Below are positions 48,137-57,565 of a DNA stretch of 64,000 bases, piece by piece (position 1 is the first letter of the stretch; each line of letters opens with the position of its first letter). Below the pieces are notes generated by a model that saw only the letters and a list, made by a program, of their open reading frames with translations, was not told the origin of the DNA and ran no database searches. This DNA comes from Methylorubrum sp. B1-46 (GTDB lineage: Bacteria > Pseudomonadota > Alphaproteobacteria > Rhizobiales > Beijerinckiaceae): the NCBI RefSeq assembly GCF_021117295.1, contig NZ_CP088247.1, positions 2,185,001 through 2,249,000 of the forward strand, read 5' to 3'. Position numbers and translations under genes: made by a program.

Positions 48137-48811
48137 TGGTCGTCCCCACCACAGGTTCGAGGCGCCATCGTCGGGCGCGAGATCGAATCGTGACGGCCCG
48201 AGAACGAGCCGTCGGCGTCTGGGGGCGATGCGTCGCTTCCGCTTCGCGCTTTGGAGACGCGAACCGGTCAGCGGGCGCGGGAAGCACCCCGGAAGCTGCC
48301 GTGGATTGGATGGGGGAACCCCAACCGCACGCCGGGCAAGGATAAACAAGCCTCTTCGGTGCCAGCCTTTGGAGGAGCCGGCGAGACCAAAAAAGCCCGT
48401 TCGTCGTTGCTTTAAGCTGCGTCCCCCGTGGAGAGCGGGGTTCGCCGGTTTCGCCTCCGGCTGCCGGTTGTTGTTAGGGTCTGGTGTCGCCACCCGGATG
48501 CCGGCCGTAGGGATCCACCCTTTACGACCATCGATCCTTTAAGACCCCTGGCGGCTGTCCGGCAGTTGACCGGATGCCCACCAACCGGCACGCGGCCACA
48601 GGCACGTGCGAAATTGGGCAGGGGCGATATACGGCCGAGCGTCCCCGACCACAAGGGAAAAAGGCACTCTTCGCTCTGGATTTCGGGGATGGACGGGCGG
48701 AGTGGAGGATTGTGGCACGGAAGACGCACCGACCCGTTGCGCCAGCCCGGACGACCCCTTCCCAAGCCCGACCGAAGCAGCCATTGAACCGTGGCATTTC
48801 GGGATGGGGTC
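48137..48811. other. Long divergent intergenic region (ODC leader and glucan gene promoter)
   Basis: About 675 bases, the longest gap in the window. Read on the minus strand, toward the decarboxylase, several hairpins can form, for example GCCGGC with GCTGGC at 48361-48382 and GGTTGGGG with CCCCATCC near 48307-48325. Alphaproteobacterial ODC genes often carry a structured speF leader; I could not verify that here. Overlapping short frames on both strands are not gene-like. Confidence 0.4.
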
Positions 48812-50461
48812 ATGATCCGCGCTAGGGGCCAGAACGACACCAAAGACCGTGCCGAGGCGACGGTGCCCGAGGCGGCACCTCCGGATGCGCCCTCGCGCCG
48901 GGCCGTGATGTCGGGCTTGGCGGCCGCCGGTTTGACTGCGGTACTCCCGGCTGTGGCCGTCGCTCAAGGCGAGGCCGCGGGCGTTCCCTTCGATCCGTTT
49001 ACCCTCGAACGACAGGCGCAGGCGCTCGCCGCGAAACCCTTCGACGGAGGCTTCCCGCCGCTGCCGCCGCCGCTGGCGGGTCTCGATTACGATGCCTATC
49101 GCGACATCCGCTTCCGGAAGGAACGTGCCTTTCTCGGTGAGGCCGGCGGGCCGTTCCGGCTCCAGCTCTTCCACCGCGGCTTCCTGTATCCACGGCCCGT
49201 CGCGGTGAGTCTCGTGCGCGACGGGATCAGCACGCCGATCGCCTACGATCCGGCCCTGTTCGATTTCGGCCGCACACGGATCGAGGGGACGCTGCCGCGT
49301 GACCTGAACTTCGCCGGCATCCGCATCCACGCGCCGCTCAACCGGCCCGACCGCCTCGACGAACTGATCGTCTTCGTCGGCGCCAGCTACTTCCGCTTCC
49401 TCGGTCAGGACCAGCTCTACGGCCTCTCCGCCCGCGGCCTGGCGATCGGCACGGAGGGCGACAAGGAGGAGTTTCCGTTCTTCCGCGCCTTCTTCATCGA
49501 GGTGCCGCCTGCGGGCGCCCGGGCTCTGACGATCCACGCCCTGCTCGACAGCCCCTCGGTCGCCGGCGCCTACCGCTTCACGGTCGAGCCGGGACGGAAC
49601 ACGACGACGCGGGTGAGCGCCGTGCTCTACCCGCGGCAGGATCTGGGATCGGTCGGTCTCGCGCCGCTGACATCGATGTACTTCATCGGCGAGACCGATC
49701 GCGGCCACAGCGACGATTACCGCCCGGAGCTGCACGATTCCGACGGGCTCCAGATCGCCACCGGCTCCGGCGAGTGGCTGTGGCGGCCGCTCGACAATCC
49801 GCAGAATCGGCGGATCTCGACCTTCCTCGACCGCGACCCGAAGGGGTTCGGGCTGATGCAGCGCGACCGGCATTTCGCCAACTACCAGGATCTGGAAGCC
49901 GGCTACGAGCGTCGGCCCGGCTACTTCGTCGAGCCGGAAGGCGCCTGGGGCGAGGGCAGCGTCGTGCTGATGGAACTGCCGACCGACAACGAGACGGCCG
50001 ATAATATCGTCGCCTTCTGGCGCCCGAAGCAGCCCTATCCCGCCGGCCGGCCGGTGCGGCTCGCCTATGCGATCCGCGCGCATACGGGCGAGGATCTTCA
50101 CCCGAACGGCAAGGTGCTGAACACCTTCATCGCCGAACCCGCCGCGAGCGGCGCCGCGCGCAAGGCCGGGGATCCGGCCGCGGATCTGGTTGCCTTGCGC
50201 AGCCGGCGCTTCCTGATCGATTTCGGCGGCGGGGATCTGGGCAAGGGCCTGGACGAGGCATCGCCGCCCGAGATCGTCGCCAGTGCCAGTCAGGGCCGCA
50301 TCACCGCGACCTCGATCGTGCCCAATCCCCATATCGGCGGTTATCGCGTCGCCCTCGACGTGCGGCTCGACGGGCCGGGCACCGCCGAATTGCGGGCTTA
50401 CTTGAGGAAGGGCGATCAGGCGCTGACCGAAACATGGTCCTTTCCCTGGAGCGCGGCGTGA
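48812..50461 (+). CDS. OpgG/OpgD family periplasmic glucan biosynthesis protein, Tat-exported
   Basis: A 549-residue protein. An N-terminal twin-arginine signal (SRRAVMSGLAAAGLTAV, about 29-45) precedes the MdoG domain: FDPFTLERQAQALAAKPF, LDYDAYRDIRFRKERAFL, LYPRQDLGSVGLAPLTSMYFIGE and NGEWLWRPL-like SGEWLWRPLDNP segments are characteristic. It takes part in making or shaping osmoregulated periplasmic glucans. The Tat signal is the OpgD habit; the domain alone does not separate OpgG and OpgD. The ATG at 48812 has GGGATGGGG ahead. No opgH glucosyltransferase is adjacent; the next gene is a coupled acetyltransferase. Confidence 0.92.
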   Translation: MIRARGQNDTKDRAEATVPEAAPPDAPSRRAVMSGLAAAGLTAVLPAVAVAQGEAAGVPFDPFTLERQAQALAAKPFDGGFPPLPPPLAGLDYDAYRDIRFRKERAFLGEAGGPFRLQLFHRGFLYPRPVAVSLVRDGISTPIAYDPALFDFGRTRIEGTLPRDLNFAGIRIHAPLNRPDRLDELIVFVGASYFRFLGQDQLYGLSARGLAIGTEGDKEEFPFFRAFFIEVPPAGARALTIHALLDSPSVAGAYRFTVEPGRNTTTRVSAVLYPRQDLGSVGLAPLTSMYFIGETDRGHSDDYRPELHDSDGLQIATGSGEWLWRPLDNPQNRRISTFLDRDPKGFGLMQRDRHFANYQDLEAGYERRPGYFVEPEGAWGEGSVVLMELPTDNETADNIVAFWRPKQPYPAGRPVRLAYAIRAHTGEDLHPNGKVLNTFIAEPAASGAARKAGDPAADLVALRSRRFLIDFGGGDLGKGLDEASPPEIVASASQGRITATSIVPNPHIGGYRVALDVRLDGPGTAELRAYLRKGDQALTETWSFPWSAA

Positions 50462-50970
50462 GCACCCGCCGCGAGCGCAGCGCCGCGCGGCTTCCCGTGG
50501 AGATCCGGCCCGCGCGCCTCGCCGACCTCGACGCGCTCGTCGCGCTCGAACACGCCGCCTTCACCACGGATCGGGCCGAGCGGCGGGCGATCCGCCACGC
50601 CATCCGCTCGGCCAGCATGACCCTCCTCGTCGCGGTCGTGCGCGAGCCGGGGGAGGGCGGCGAGGCCGAGATCCTCGTCGGCGCCGCCACCGTCGAGCGG
50701 CGGCGTACGAGCCGCGTGGCCCGGCTCTCCTCGCTCGCCGTCGCGCCCGCCCGCATCGGCCTCGGGCTCGGACGCCGCCTGCTGCAGGCGGCCGAACTCG
50801 ATGCTCGAGCCCACGGCTGCCAGCGGCTGCGCTTGGAGGTGCGGGCCGACAACGGCAGCGGCATCCGGCTCTACGAGCGGGGCGGCTATGCGCGCACCGG
50901 GACGAAGACGGACTATTACGAGGATGGCATGGAGGCGTGGTGCTACGAGATCGCGCTGACGGAAGGTTAG
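50458..50970 (+). CDS. GNAT family N-acetyltransferase (RimI-like)
   Basis: A 170-residue acetyltransferase with VARLSSLAVAPARIGLGLGRRLLQAAELDA (about 83-112), the acetyl-CoA site, and LEVRADNGSGIRLYERGGYARTG, which is close to RimI-like proteins. The GTG start overlaps the stop of the glucan gene (GTGA), with a TGGAG site inside that gene, so translation is coupled. An ATG eight codons upstream is possible. Substrate may be a ribosomal or other protein N-terminus; the link to glucan synthesis is unexplained. Confidence 0.88.
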   Translation: MSTRRERSAARLPVEIRPARLADLDALVALEHAAFTTDRAERRAIRHAIRSASMTLLVAVVREPGEGGEAEILVGAATVERRRTSRVARLSSLAVAPARIGLGLGRRLLQAAELDARAHGCQRLRLEVRADNGSGIRLYERGGYARTGTKTDYYEDGMEAWCYEIALTEG

Positions 50971-51125
50971 CCGCTCGGTTCACGCCGATTTGTGCGCCGC
51001 GGCGCAGGTGCGCCAGCGCACTGGCGAACCGGCGGGACGAATACAAGGTTGAGGCCATCCGAAGGCCGCCCTCGCGCTGACACCAAAGCGCTGCCGAGAG
51101 CCGCCCCCTCCAGATAGAGTCTCGA

Positions 51126-52214
51126 ATGCCCTCATTGTTCGATCCGATTACAATCGGCGCGTTGAAGCTGCCGAACCGCATCCTCATGGCCCCGCTGACC
51201 CGCGCCCGTGGGACGCGGACCCACGTACCGACGCCGCTCATGGCCGAGTACTACGCCCAGCGTGCCGATGCCGGCCTGATCATCTCCGAGGCCACCGGCA
51301 TCAGCCAGGAAGGGCTCGGCTGGCCCTACGCGCCGGGCATCTGGTCCGACGAGCAGACCGAGGCGTGGAAGCCGGTGGTGAAGGCGGTGCATGACGCGGG
51401 TGGGCGCATCGTCTGCCAGCTCTGGCACATGGGCTACCTCGTCCATTCCGACTTCCTCGGCGGCGAGCCGCCGGTCGCCCCCTCGGTCGCCACCGCGCCG
51501 GACGAGGCGCATACCTATTCGGGCAAGAAGCCCTACAGCCAGGCTCGTGCCCTGCGCGAGGACGAGATCCCGCGCCTCATTGCCGATTACGAGCGCGCGG
51601 CGAGGAACGCCGTGGCGGCGGGCTTCGACGGCGTGCAGATCCACGCGGCGAACGGCTACCTGCTCGACGAGTTCATCCGCGACGGCAGCAACAAGCGGAG
51701 CGACCGCTACGGCGGTTCGCCCGAGAACCGGGTGCGGTTGGTGACCAAGGTGGCGCAGGCGGTGGCCGGCGTGGTCGGTGCCGACCGCACCGGCATCCGC
51801 TTCTCCCCCAACGGCCCGATCCAGGGCGTCGATGATTCCAACCCGCACGAGGTTTTCGGCCTCGCCGCCGAGATGATGGAGCGCGTCGGCCTCGCCTTCA
51901 TCGAGATGCGCGAGCCGGGCCCGGACGGCACCTTCGGCAAGGCGACGGTGCCGCCGGTGGCGCCCGTGATCAAGGAGCGCTTCGGCGGTCCGGTCATCCT
52001 CAACTGCGACTACGACGCCGAGCGCGCCAAGCAGGCGGTCGCCTCCGGTGAGGCCGACGCCATCGCCTTCGGCCGGCCCTTCATCGCCAACCCCGATCTG
52101 GTGGAGCGCATCGCCAAGGGCCTGCCGTTCGCCAAGGACGACATGAAGACCTGGTACAGCCAGGGTCCGGAAGGCTACGTCGATTATCCAACCGCGTCGC
52201 AGAAGGCGGCGTAA
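51126..52214 (+). CDS. Old Yellow Enzyme family alkene reductase
   Basis: A 362-residue FMN protein. LPNRILMAPLTRAR (about 15-28), the substrate His/Asn pair in IHAANGYLLDEFIRD (about 175-189) and RYGGSPENRVRL (about 198-209), and the AIAFGRPFIANPDLVERI C-terminal segment are diagnostic. It reduces activated C=C bonds of enones, N-ethylmaleimide-like or nitro compounds using NAD(P)H (NemA/XenB type). Monocistronic by spacing (155 nt upstream, 92 nt downstream). Natural substrate unknown. Confidence 0.94.
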   Translation: MPSLFDPITIGALKLPNRILMAPLTRARGTRTHVPTPLMAEYYAQRADAGLIISEATGISQEGLGWPYAPGIWSDEQTEAWKPVVKAVHDAGGRIVCQLWHMGYLVHSDFLGGEPPVAPSVATAPDEAHTYSGKKPYSQARALREDEIPRLIADYERAARNAVAAGFDGVQIHAANGYLLDEFIRDGSNKRSDRYGGSPENRVRLVTKVAQAVAGVVGADRTGIRFSPNGPIQGVDDSNPHEVFGLAAEMMERVGLAFIEMREPGPDGTFGKATVPPVAPVIKERFGGPVILNCDYDAERAKQAVASGEADAIAFGRPFIANPDLVERIAKGLPFAKDDMKTWYSQGPEGYVDYPTASQKAA

Positions 52215-52306
52215 ACTTGAGTCGGCTCTCGGGCCGCTCGCATGATCGTTGAGCAAGGCGGCGTCGCGGGAGCGGGGCCGCCTTCGTCCGTTCGGAGGCT
52301 TGATCC

Positions 52307-52987
52307 TTGAGCGCCACGACACAGGAAGCTCTTGCGCCGGCCGCCCCCTATCGCCTCGTCGCCTTCGATTTCGACGGCACCCTCGCCGACACCTTCCCCT
52401 GGTTCTGCGCCAACCTCAACGACGTGGCGGCGCGTTACCGCTTCCGCCGGGTCGAGGCGGGCGAGACCGAGCGGCTGCGCGGTCTGGGCGCGCGGGCGAT
52501 CCTGAAGGATCTCGGCATTCCCGCCTGGAAGGTGCCGCTGATCGCCCGCCACATGCGCGCGCTCGCGGCCCGCGAGGCCGGGCAGGTGCGGCTGTTTCCC
52601 GGCGTGCCGGAGATGCTGGCGGGGCTCGATGCGGCGGGAATCGCGCTCGCCGTCGTCAGCTCGAACAGCGAGTCGAATGTGCGCCGGGCACTTGGGGAAT
52701 CGGCCGGGCTGATCCGCCACTACGATTGCGGCGCCGCGCTCTTCGGCAAGGCGCGCCATCTGCGCGCGGTCGCGCGGGCGGCGGGCTTCGACCCCGCTGA
52801 GATGCTGGCGGTGGGTGACGAGATTCGCGACGCCGAGGCGGCGGAACGGGCCGGCTGCGCCTTCGCTGCGGTGGCCTGGGGCTACAACAGCCCCGAGGCC
52901 CTGGCCGGCGTGACGCCAGCCTATTTATTCGCCAAACCGGGCGACGTCGTGCGGGCCCTCGCAGGCCCGCGCCGACGCGCTTACTGA
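52307..52987 (+). CDS. HAD-superfamily hydrolase, phosphoglycolate-phosphatase type
   Basis: A 226-residue phosphatase. Motif I FDFDGTLADTFPWF (about 19-32), motif II VSSNSES (about 116), the motif III Lys in FGKARHL and motif IV VGDEIRDAEAAERAG (about 166) are complete, with a cap inserted after motif I. It starts with TTG, supported by GGAGG nine bases ahead. Its last seven bases overlap the end of convergent bamE. Substrate unknown. Confidence 0.9.
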   Translation: MSATTQEALAPAAPYRLVAFDFDGTLADTFPWFCANLNDVAARYRFRRVEAGETERLRGLGARAILKDLGIPAWKVPLIARHMRALAAREAGQVRLFPGVPEMLAGLDAAGIALAVVSSNSESNVRRALGESAGLIRHYDCGAALFGKARHLRAVARAAGFDPAEMLAVGDEIRDAEAAERAGCAFAAVAWGYNSPEALAGVTPAYLFAKPGDVVRALAGPRRRAY

Positions 52988-53478
52988 CCCGCGCGGGCGC
53001 CGGGGACGACCGAGGCGCCCGAGCCGCTGCCGAACGGCTCGTAGCGGGTCAGGCCGCGGAAGAGCTGGCTGATGAAGGCGCGGTCGGCGCCGCTCGCCGG
53101 GGTCGTGCGCTCGATGAAGTCGAACACGCGCCCGTCCTGCAGGCCGTAGAGCGCCACGCGCTCCACCTTCATCCCCGCGTTGAAATAGACGGCCGTGACC
53201 TTCTGGTCCTCGATCTGCTCGCCCAGGAACATCACCGTGCGGCGGGTGTTCTGGGTGATATAGTACCAGGACTTGTTGCCGACGGTGGAGACGGTCGACG
53301 GGGTGCCGAGGATCTGGAGCACCTGTTCGGCGCCCATGCCCGGCTTCACCGTGGCCAGGGCGGCTTGGTCGATCTGATAGCCGTGGCGGATATCCTCGCC
53401 GATGCAGCCTGATACGCCGATCGCGACGGAGCCGAGAACGGCCGCGCGGGCAAGCGACGAGACGAGACGGCGCGACAT
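52981..53478 (-). CDS. bamE: Outer membrane assembly lipoprotein BamE (SmpA/OmlA)
   Basis: A 165-residue lipoprotein: signal peptide with lipobox VSGC (Cys about 25), then the SmpA/OmlA domain, QIDQAALATVKPGMGAEQVLQILGTPSTVSTVGNKSWYYI (about 36-75), which is the signature of BamE, a part of the barrel-assembly machine. The C-terminal third goes beyond the E. coli protein. The ATG at 53478 is preferred over one 12 codons upstream that would spoil the signal peptide. Divergent from the Cbp3 gene, a common alphaproteobacterial arrangement. Confidence 0.92.
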   Translation of the reverse strand: MSRRLVSSLARAAVLGSVAIGVSGCIGEDIRHGYQIDQAALATVKPGMGAEQVLQILGTPSTVSTVGNKSWYYITQNTRRTVMFLGEQIEDQKVTAVYFNAGMKVERVALYGLQDGRVFDFIERTTPASGADRAFISQLFRGLTRYEPFGSGSGASVVPGARAGQ

Positions 53479-53636
53479 CGGCCCCCCTGATTTCCTGCCA
53501 AAAAGGGCCTGCATCCGCGGCGCGTTTCAACTCGCGCGTCTTCGGACTTGCACCCTGGTCCGCGGTTGCCGTACCGCGGGGTTATGGCTTTGACAAGGCA
53601 AGCTCGGCCACAGCGCCGGCCCATCCGGTGGATCGC

Positions 53637-54197
53637 ATGTTGACCGGTCTGTTTCGCCGCGCCGACCGGCGCCGCCGCACCGTCCGGACGCTGCATCAGA
53701 GGATCGGCGAGGCCGGGCGTCGACCCGGCCTCTACACCGCGCTCGGCGTGCCCGACACCGTGGAGGGCCGGTTCGAGGCCTTGAGCCTGCACGTCATCCT
53801 CGTGCTGCGCCGCCTCGGCCAGTTGCCCCCGCCCGCCGCGGACGTGGCCCAGGATCTGGTCGATTCCGTCTTCATGCAGCTCGACGCCTCTCTGCGCGAA
53901 CTCGGCATCGGCGACATGGGCGTGCCCAAGCGCATCAAGAAGCTCGGCGCCTCGTTCTATGCCCGCGCCGGGGCCTACGGCGCGGCGCTCGATGCCGGCG
54001 ACCGCGCCGGGCTCGCAGCAGTGCTCGCCCGCAATGTGCTCGATGGCACGGATGCTGGGGCAGCGGACCCGCTCGCCGCCTATGTCGAGACCGCGGCTGC
54101 GGCTCTGACGACGCAGGATCTCGACGGCCTGCTGGAGGAGGGACCGCGCTTCCCCGAACCCGCCGTCGCGCGAGAGGATTCAGGAGACCATCGATGA
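53637..54197 (+). CDS. Ubiquinol-cytochrome c chaperone (Cbp3/UQCC family)
   Basis: A 186-residue protein. LYTALGVPDTVEGRFEALSLHVILVLRRL (about 33-61) and VFMQLDASLRELGIGDMGVPKRIKKLGASFYARAGAY match the Cbp3 chaperone domain that helps assemble cytochrome b into complex III. ATG at 53637 with a GTG three codons earlier as alternative. It overlaps the DUF177 gene by four bases (ATGA), so the two are coupled; this pairing upstream of plsX is usual in alphaproteobacteria. Confidence 0.92.
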   Translation: MLTGLFRRADRRRRTVRTLHQRIGEAGRRPGLYTALGVPDTVEGRFEALSLHVILVLRRLGQLPPPAADVAQDLVDSVFMQLDASLRELGIGDMGVPKRIKKLGASFYARAGAYGAALDAGDRAGLAAVLARNVLDGTDAGAADPLAAYVETAAAALTTQDLDGLLEEGPRFPEPAVAREDSGDHR

Positions 54198-54712
54198 CGC
54201 CGAAGCCCGAGGGGCCGCTCTCCCGCTCCGTCAATGTTGAGCGCCTGCCCAAGGACCGCGCCGAGATCGTCGTCGAGGCCACGCCCGCCGAATGCGAGGC
54301 TTTGGCCCGCGACTTCAAGATCCCGGCGATCCGCAACCTCGTCGGCCGCTTCGCCCTGAGCGGCTCGCTCACCCGGCTGCGTGCCGTGGGCCAGGTCGAG
54401 GCGGTCGTGACACAGGTCTGCACCGTGACGCTGGAGCCGTTCGAGGCGAAGATCTCCGAGCCGATCGAGGTGGAGTTCACCAACGCCGACATCCTAGAGG
54501 GCACCGAGGCCGAGGATGTCGATCTGCCCGATCCGATCGTGAACGGGCGCGTCGATTTCGGCGTGCTGACCGCAGAATTCCTCGCGCTCGGTCTTGATCC
54601 CTATCCGCGCAAGCCCGGCGTCGCTTTCGAGCCGGTCACCGTCGGCGAGGAGCCGCTGCCGTTTTCCGATCTGGCCGCGTTGCGGGCCAAGCTCGGCCAA
54701 GGCAGCGAGTGA
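54194..54712 (+). CDS. DUF177 (YceD family) protein
   Basis: A 172-residue protein. CTVTLEPFEAKISEPIEVEFT (about 76-96) and PIVNGRVDFGVLTAEFLALGLDPYPRKPG (about 115-143) define DUF177/YceD. In many bacteria this gene precedes rpmF and plsX and the protein is tied to 23S rRNA/large-subunit assembly. Here rpmF is absent from between, and plsX follows after 161 nt. ATGA overlap with the Cbp3 gene. Confidence 0.9.
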   Translation: MTPKPEGPLSRSVNVERLPKDRAEIVVEATPAECEALARDFKIPAIRNLVGRFALSGSLTRLRAVGQVEAVVTQVCTVTLEPFEAKISEPIEVEFTNADILEGTEAEDVDLPDPIVNGRVDFGVLTAEFLALGLDPYPRKPGVAFEPVTVGEEPLPFSDLAALRAKLGQGSE

Positions 54713-54873
54713 GCGGCCGGCCGGTCTCTCGGTAGAGGCCAGTACGACGAGTTTCGAGATTTTGTTTGCCCGGCGGGGCGCTGCCGCTATTTTGCGCCGC
54801 CGATTCCGGGGCCCCTGACGCCCCTTCACGCTCGCTGCCCGCCGGCTCCTCCCCGCGGCGCCCCGAAGGAACC

Positions 54874-55944
54874 ATGTCGAACCGCGTTTGCATCTCGCTC
54901 GACGCCATGGGCGGCGACCATGGCCCTACGACCGTCGTGCCCGGTGCGGCGATCGCCCGCGAGCGGCATCCCGAGCTCCACTTCATCATGTTCGGCGATG
55001 AGGCGGTGGTGCGTCCCCTGGTCGAGGCCGAGCCGCGCTTGAAGGGCGCCGTCGAGATCCGCCACACCACCGTTTCGGTCGCCATGGACGACAAGCCGAG
55101 CCAGGCGGTGCGCCAGGGCCGGGGCAAGTCCTCGATGTGGCGGGCGATCCAGGCCGTGCGCGATGGCGAGGCCCAGGCCGCGGTCTCGGCCGGTAACACC
55201 GGCGCGCTGATGGCGATGTCGAAGATCTGCCTCAAGACCATGGCCGGCATCGAGCGCCCGGCCATCGCCTGCCTGTGGCCGACGGTGCGTGGCGAGAGCG
55301 TGGTGCTCGATGTCGGTGCCACCATCGGCACGGATGCCGAGCATCTGGTCGAGATGGCAGTGATGGGTTCGGCCATGGCCCGCATCGTTCTCGACGTCGA
55401 GCGGCCGACCGTGGGGCTCCTCAATGTCGGCACCGAGGAGATGAAGGGCAACGAGGCCGTCAAGGAGGCCGCCCGGCTCCTGCGCGAATCGGAGCCGGCG
55501 AACTTCACCTATCACGGCTTCGTCGAGGGCACGGATCTCGGCCGCGGCACCACTGACGTGGTGGTGACGGAGGGGTTCACCGGCAACATCGCCCTGAAGA
55601 CGGCCGAAGGCACCGCCAAGCAGATCGCCTCCTACCTCAAGGCGGCGATGGGGCGGACGCTGTCGGCCAAGATCGGCTATCTCTTCGCCCGGCAAGCCTT
55701 CGCAGCGCTTCGCGAGAAAATGAATCCGAGCCGGGCCAATGGCGGCGTCTTCCTCGGGCTGGAGGGCATCGTCATCAAGAGCCACGGTTCGGAGAACGCG
55801 CAAGGCTTCGCGGCAGCGGTCGACCTTGCCCACGACATGGCGCGCTACGACCTGATGCGGACGATTCGCGACATGCTGGAACAGACGCCGTCGGTCGCCG
55901 CCGGGGTGAGCGCCGGGCTCGATGCCGGGTTGGTCGACAAGTGA
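54874..55944 (+). CDS. plsX: Phosphate acyltransferase PlsX
   Basis: A 356-residue enzyme converting acyl-ACP to acyl-phosphate for phospholipid synthesis. [12 protein letters not shown] (about 7-18), [25 protein letters not shown] (about 225-249) and [22 protein letters not shown] (about 283-304) are family blocks. The frame is open upstream but low-complexity; the ATG at 54874 has GAAGGA ahead. It leads directly to fabH, separated by a small tandem repeat. Confidence 0.96.
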   Translation: MSNRVCISLDAMGGDHGPTTVVPGAAIARERHPELHFIMFGDEAVVRPLVEAEPRLKGAVEIRHTTVSVAMDDKPSQAVRQGRGKSSMWRAIQAVRDGEAQAAVSAGNTGALMAMSKICLKTMAGIERPAIACLWPTVRGESVVLDVGATIGTDAEHLVEMAVMGSAMARIVLDVERPTVGLLNVGTEEMKGNEAVKEAARLLRESEPANFTYHGFVEGTDLGRGTTDVVVTEGFTGNIALKTAEGTAKQIASYLKAAMGRTLSAKIGYLFARQAFAALREKMNPSRANGGVFLGLEGIVIKSHGSENAQGFAAAVDLAHDMARYDLMRTIRDMLEQTPSVAAGVSAGLDAGLVDK

Positions 55945-55976
55945 GCTTGCAAGGGAGCTTGCAAGTGAGCTTGGCA
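55941..55976 (+). repeat. Short tandem repeat between plsX and fabH
   Basis: Three 12-nt units of the form GTGAGCTTGCAA (second begins GGG, third ends GGCA). The first unit contains the plsX stop codon TGA at 55942-55944. Confidence 0.7.
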
Positions 55977-56001
55977 GAGAAGTGAGAAAGGGACGGATCT
56001 G

Positions 56002-56982
56002 ATGGCGCATCGGCGCTCCGTCGTGGTCGGCTGCGGGGCGTATCTGCCCGAAACCGTCGTCACGAACACAGACCTCGCCGAGCGCGGGATCGAGACCTCC
56101 GACGAGTGGATCATCCAGCGCACCGGTATCCGCCAGCGCCACATCGCGCGGCCCGATGAGACGACCTCGGTGCTCGGCACCCGCGCGGCGCGCGCGGCGC
56201 TCGACGAGGCCGGGCTCTCGCCCGCCGACATCGACCTCGTGATCTGCGCGACCTCGACGCCCGACCACACCTTCCCCTCGACCGCCACGCAGATCCAGGC
56301 GGCCCTCGGAATCGAGGGCGGTTTCGCCTTCGACCTCCAGGCCGTCTGCGCCGGCTTCGTCTACGCGGTGGCCACCGCCGACCGGTACCTGGCGACGGGC
56401 GGGGCCAAGCGCGCCCTGGTGGTCGGCGCCGAGACCTTCTCGCGACTGCTCGACTGGGAGGACCGCACCACCTGTGTCCTGTTCGGCGACGGCGCGGGCG
56501 CCATCGTGCTGGAAGCCCGCGATGGGGAGGGCACCAACGCCGACCGCGGTGTGCTCTCGAGCTGCCTGCGCTCGGACGGGCGCCACCGGGCCAAGCTCTA
56601 CGTCGATGGCGGCCCCGGCTCGACCGGTACCACCGGCAAGCTGCGCATGGAGGGCCGCGAGGTGTTCCGCTTCGCCGTCGGCTCCGTCACGGATGTGATC
56701 GAGGAGGCCTTCCGCACCTCCGGCACCACGGCGGAGGAGCTGTCGTGGTTCGTGCCGCATCAGGCCAACCGGCGGATCATCGAGGCGTCGGCGGACAAGC
56801 TCGGCATCGCCCGCGAGAAGGTGGTGCTCACCGTCGATCGCCACGGCAACACCTCGGCCGCCTCGATCCCCCTGGCGCTGGACGCCGCCCGCCGCGACGG
56901 GCGCATCCGCGAGGGCGACCTCGTGATGATCGAGGCGATCGGCGGCGGCTTCACCTGGGGCGCCGCGCTCATCCGCTGGTAG
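56002..56982 (+). CDS. fabH: Beta-ketoacyl-ACP synthase III
   Basis: A 326-residue enzyme starting fatty acid synthesis from acetyl-CoA and malonyl-ACP. Catalytic Cys in [12 protein letters not shown] (about 115), His in VPHQANRR (about 253) and Asn in [11 protein letters not shown] (about 283) are intact. It follows plsX by 57 nt with AGAAAGGGA ahead of the ATG. Standard length and sequence; no oddities. Confidence 0.97.
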   Translation: MAHRRSVVVGCGAYLPETVVTNTDLAERGIETSDEWIIQRTGIRQRHIARPDETTSVLGTRAARAALDEAGLSPADIDLVICATSTPDHTFPSTATQIQAALGIEGGFAFDLQAVCAGFVYAVATADRYLATGGAKRALVVGAETFSRLLDWEDRTTCVLFGDGAGAIVLEARDGEGTNADRGVLSSCLRSDGRHRAKLYVDGGPGSTGTTGKLRMEGREVFRFAVGSVTDVIEEAFRTSGTTAEELSWFVPHQANRRIIEASADKLGIAREKVVLTVDRHGNTSAASIPLALDAARRDGRIREGDLVMIEAIGGGFTWGAALIRW

Positions 56983-57034
56983 GCGAAGCGTCCCGGATCG
57001 GGCCTTGGGCTTTTGTGTCAACCGCAAGGTTCTG

Positions 57035-57063
57035 TTGACCGTCGTCCCTCTGCCGATTAGCGT
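57035..57063 (+). promoter_or_regulatory. Possible promoter of ihfA
   Basis: TTGACC (57035-57040), a 17-base spacer and TAGCGT (57058-57063), about 130 nt upstream of the ihfA start, in the 208-base gap after fabH. The -35 is good, the -10 weak. Confidence 0.35.
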
Positions 57064-57190
57064 GTCCGATCATAGAGATACATGGCGAGATCCCGTTTCG
57101 GGGGCTCGCCCGGCAGGTGAGCGGAGAAAGCCTCCGCACGTCCCGAAACGGACGGTGCGGCGGCAAAAAACTCGGCCGGAGGGGGAGCGC

Positions 57191-57517
57191 ATGGCAGGCA
57201 AGACGGTCACACGCGCGGATTTGAGCGAGGCCGTTTACCAGCAGGTCGGCCTGTCGCGGGCCGAATCGGCTGCCCTGGTCGAAACGGTCCTCGGCGAGAT
57301 CTGCAACTGCCTGTCCCAGGGCGAGACGGTGAAGCTGTCCTCGTTCGGCTCCTTCGTCGTGCGCTCCAAGGGCAAGCGCATCGGCCGTAATCCGAAAACC
57401 GGCGTCGAGGTCGAGATCGAGCCGCGGCAGGTGATGGTGTTCAAGCCGTCGAACGTGCTCAAGGCGCGCATCAACGGCGGCCACGTCAACGGGCTCGACG
57501 CGGACGAGGACGATTGA
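57191..57517 (+). CDS. ihfA: Integration host factor subunit alpha
   Basis: A 108-residue DNA-bending protein of the HU/IHF fold. [51 protein letters not shown] (beta arm with the intercalating Pro) and [18 protein letters not shown] are typical of the alpha subunit. A few acidic residues extend the C-terminus. The ATG has GGAGGGGGAGC ahead. It is followed by the merR-type gene after 48 nt, the usual order in alphaproteobacteria. Confidence 0.94.
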   Translation: MAGKTVTRADLSEAVYQQVGLSRAESAALVETVLGEICNCLSQGETVKLSSFGSFVVRSKGKRIGRNPKTGVEVEIEPRQVMVFKPSNVLKARINGGHVNGLDADEDD

Positions 57518-57565
57518 TCCGGCCGGGCCGGCCCGCTCCTGCACAGATCGGTTTGAGGCGCTGCC

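Noticed and set aside
54713..54873. rpmF (ribosomal protein L32) between DUF177 and plsX
   Set aside because: The 160-base gap has no L32 sequence in any frame; in alphaproteobacteria rpmF is often elsewhere.
54826..57027. 733-codon minus-strand frame opposite plsX and fabH
   Set aside because: Runs antisense across two well-defined genes and has no recognisable domain.
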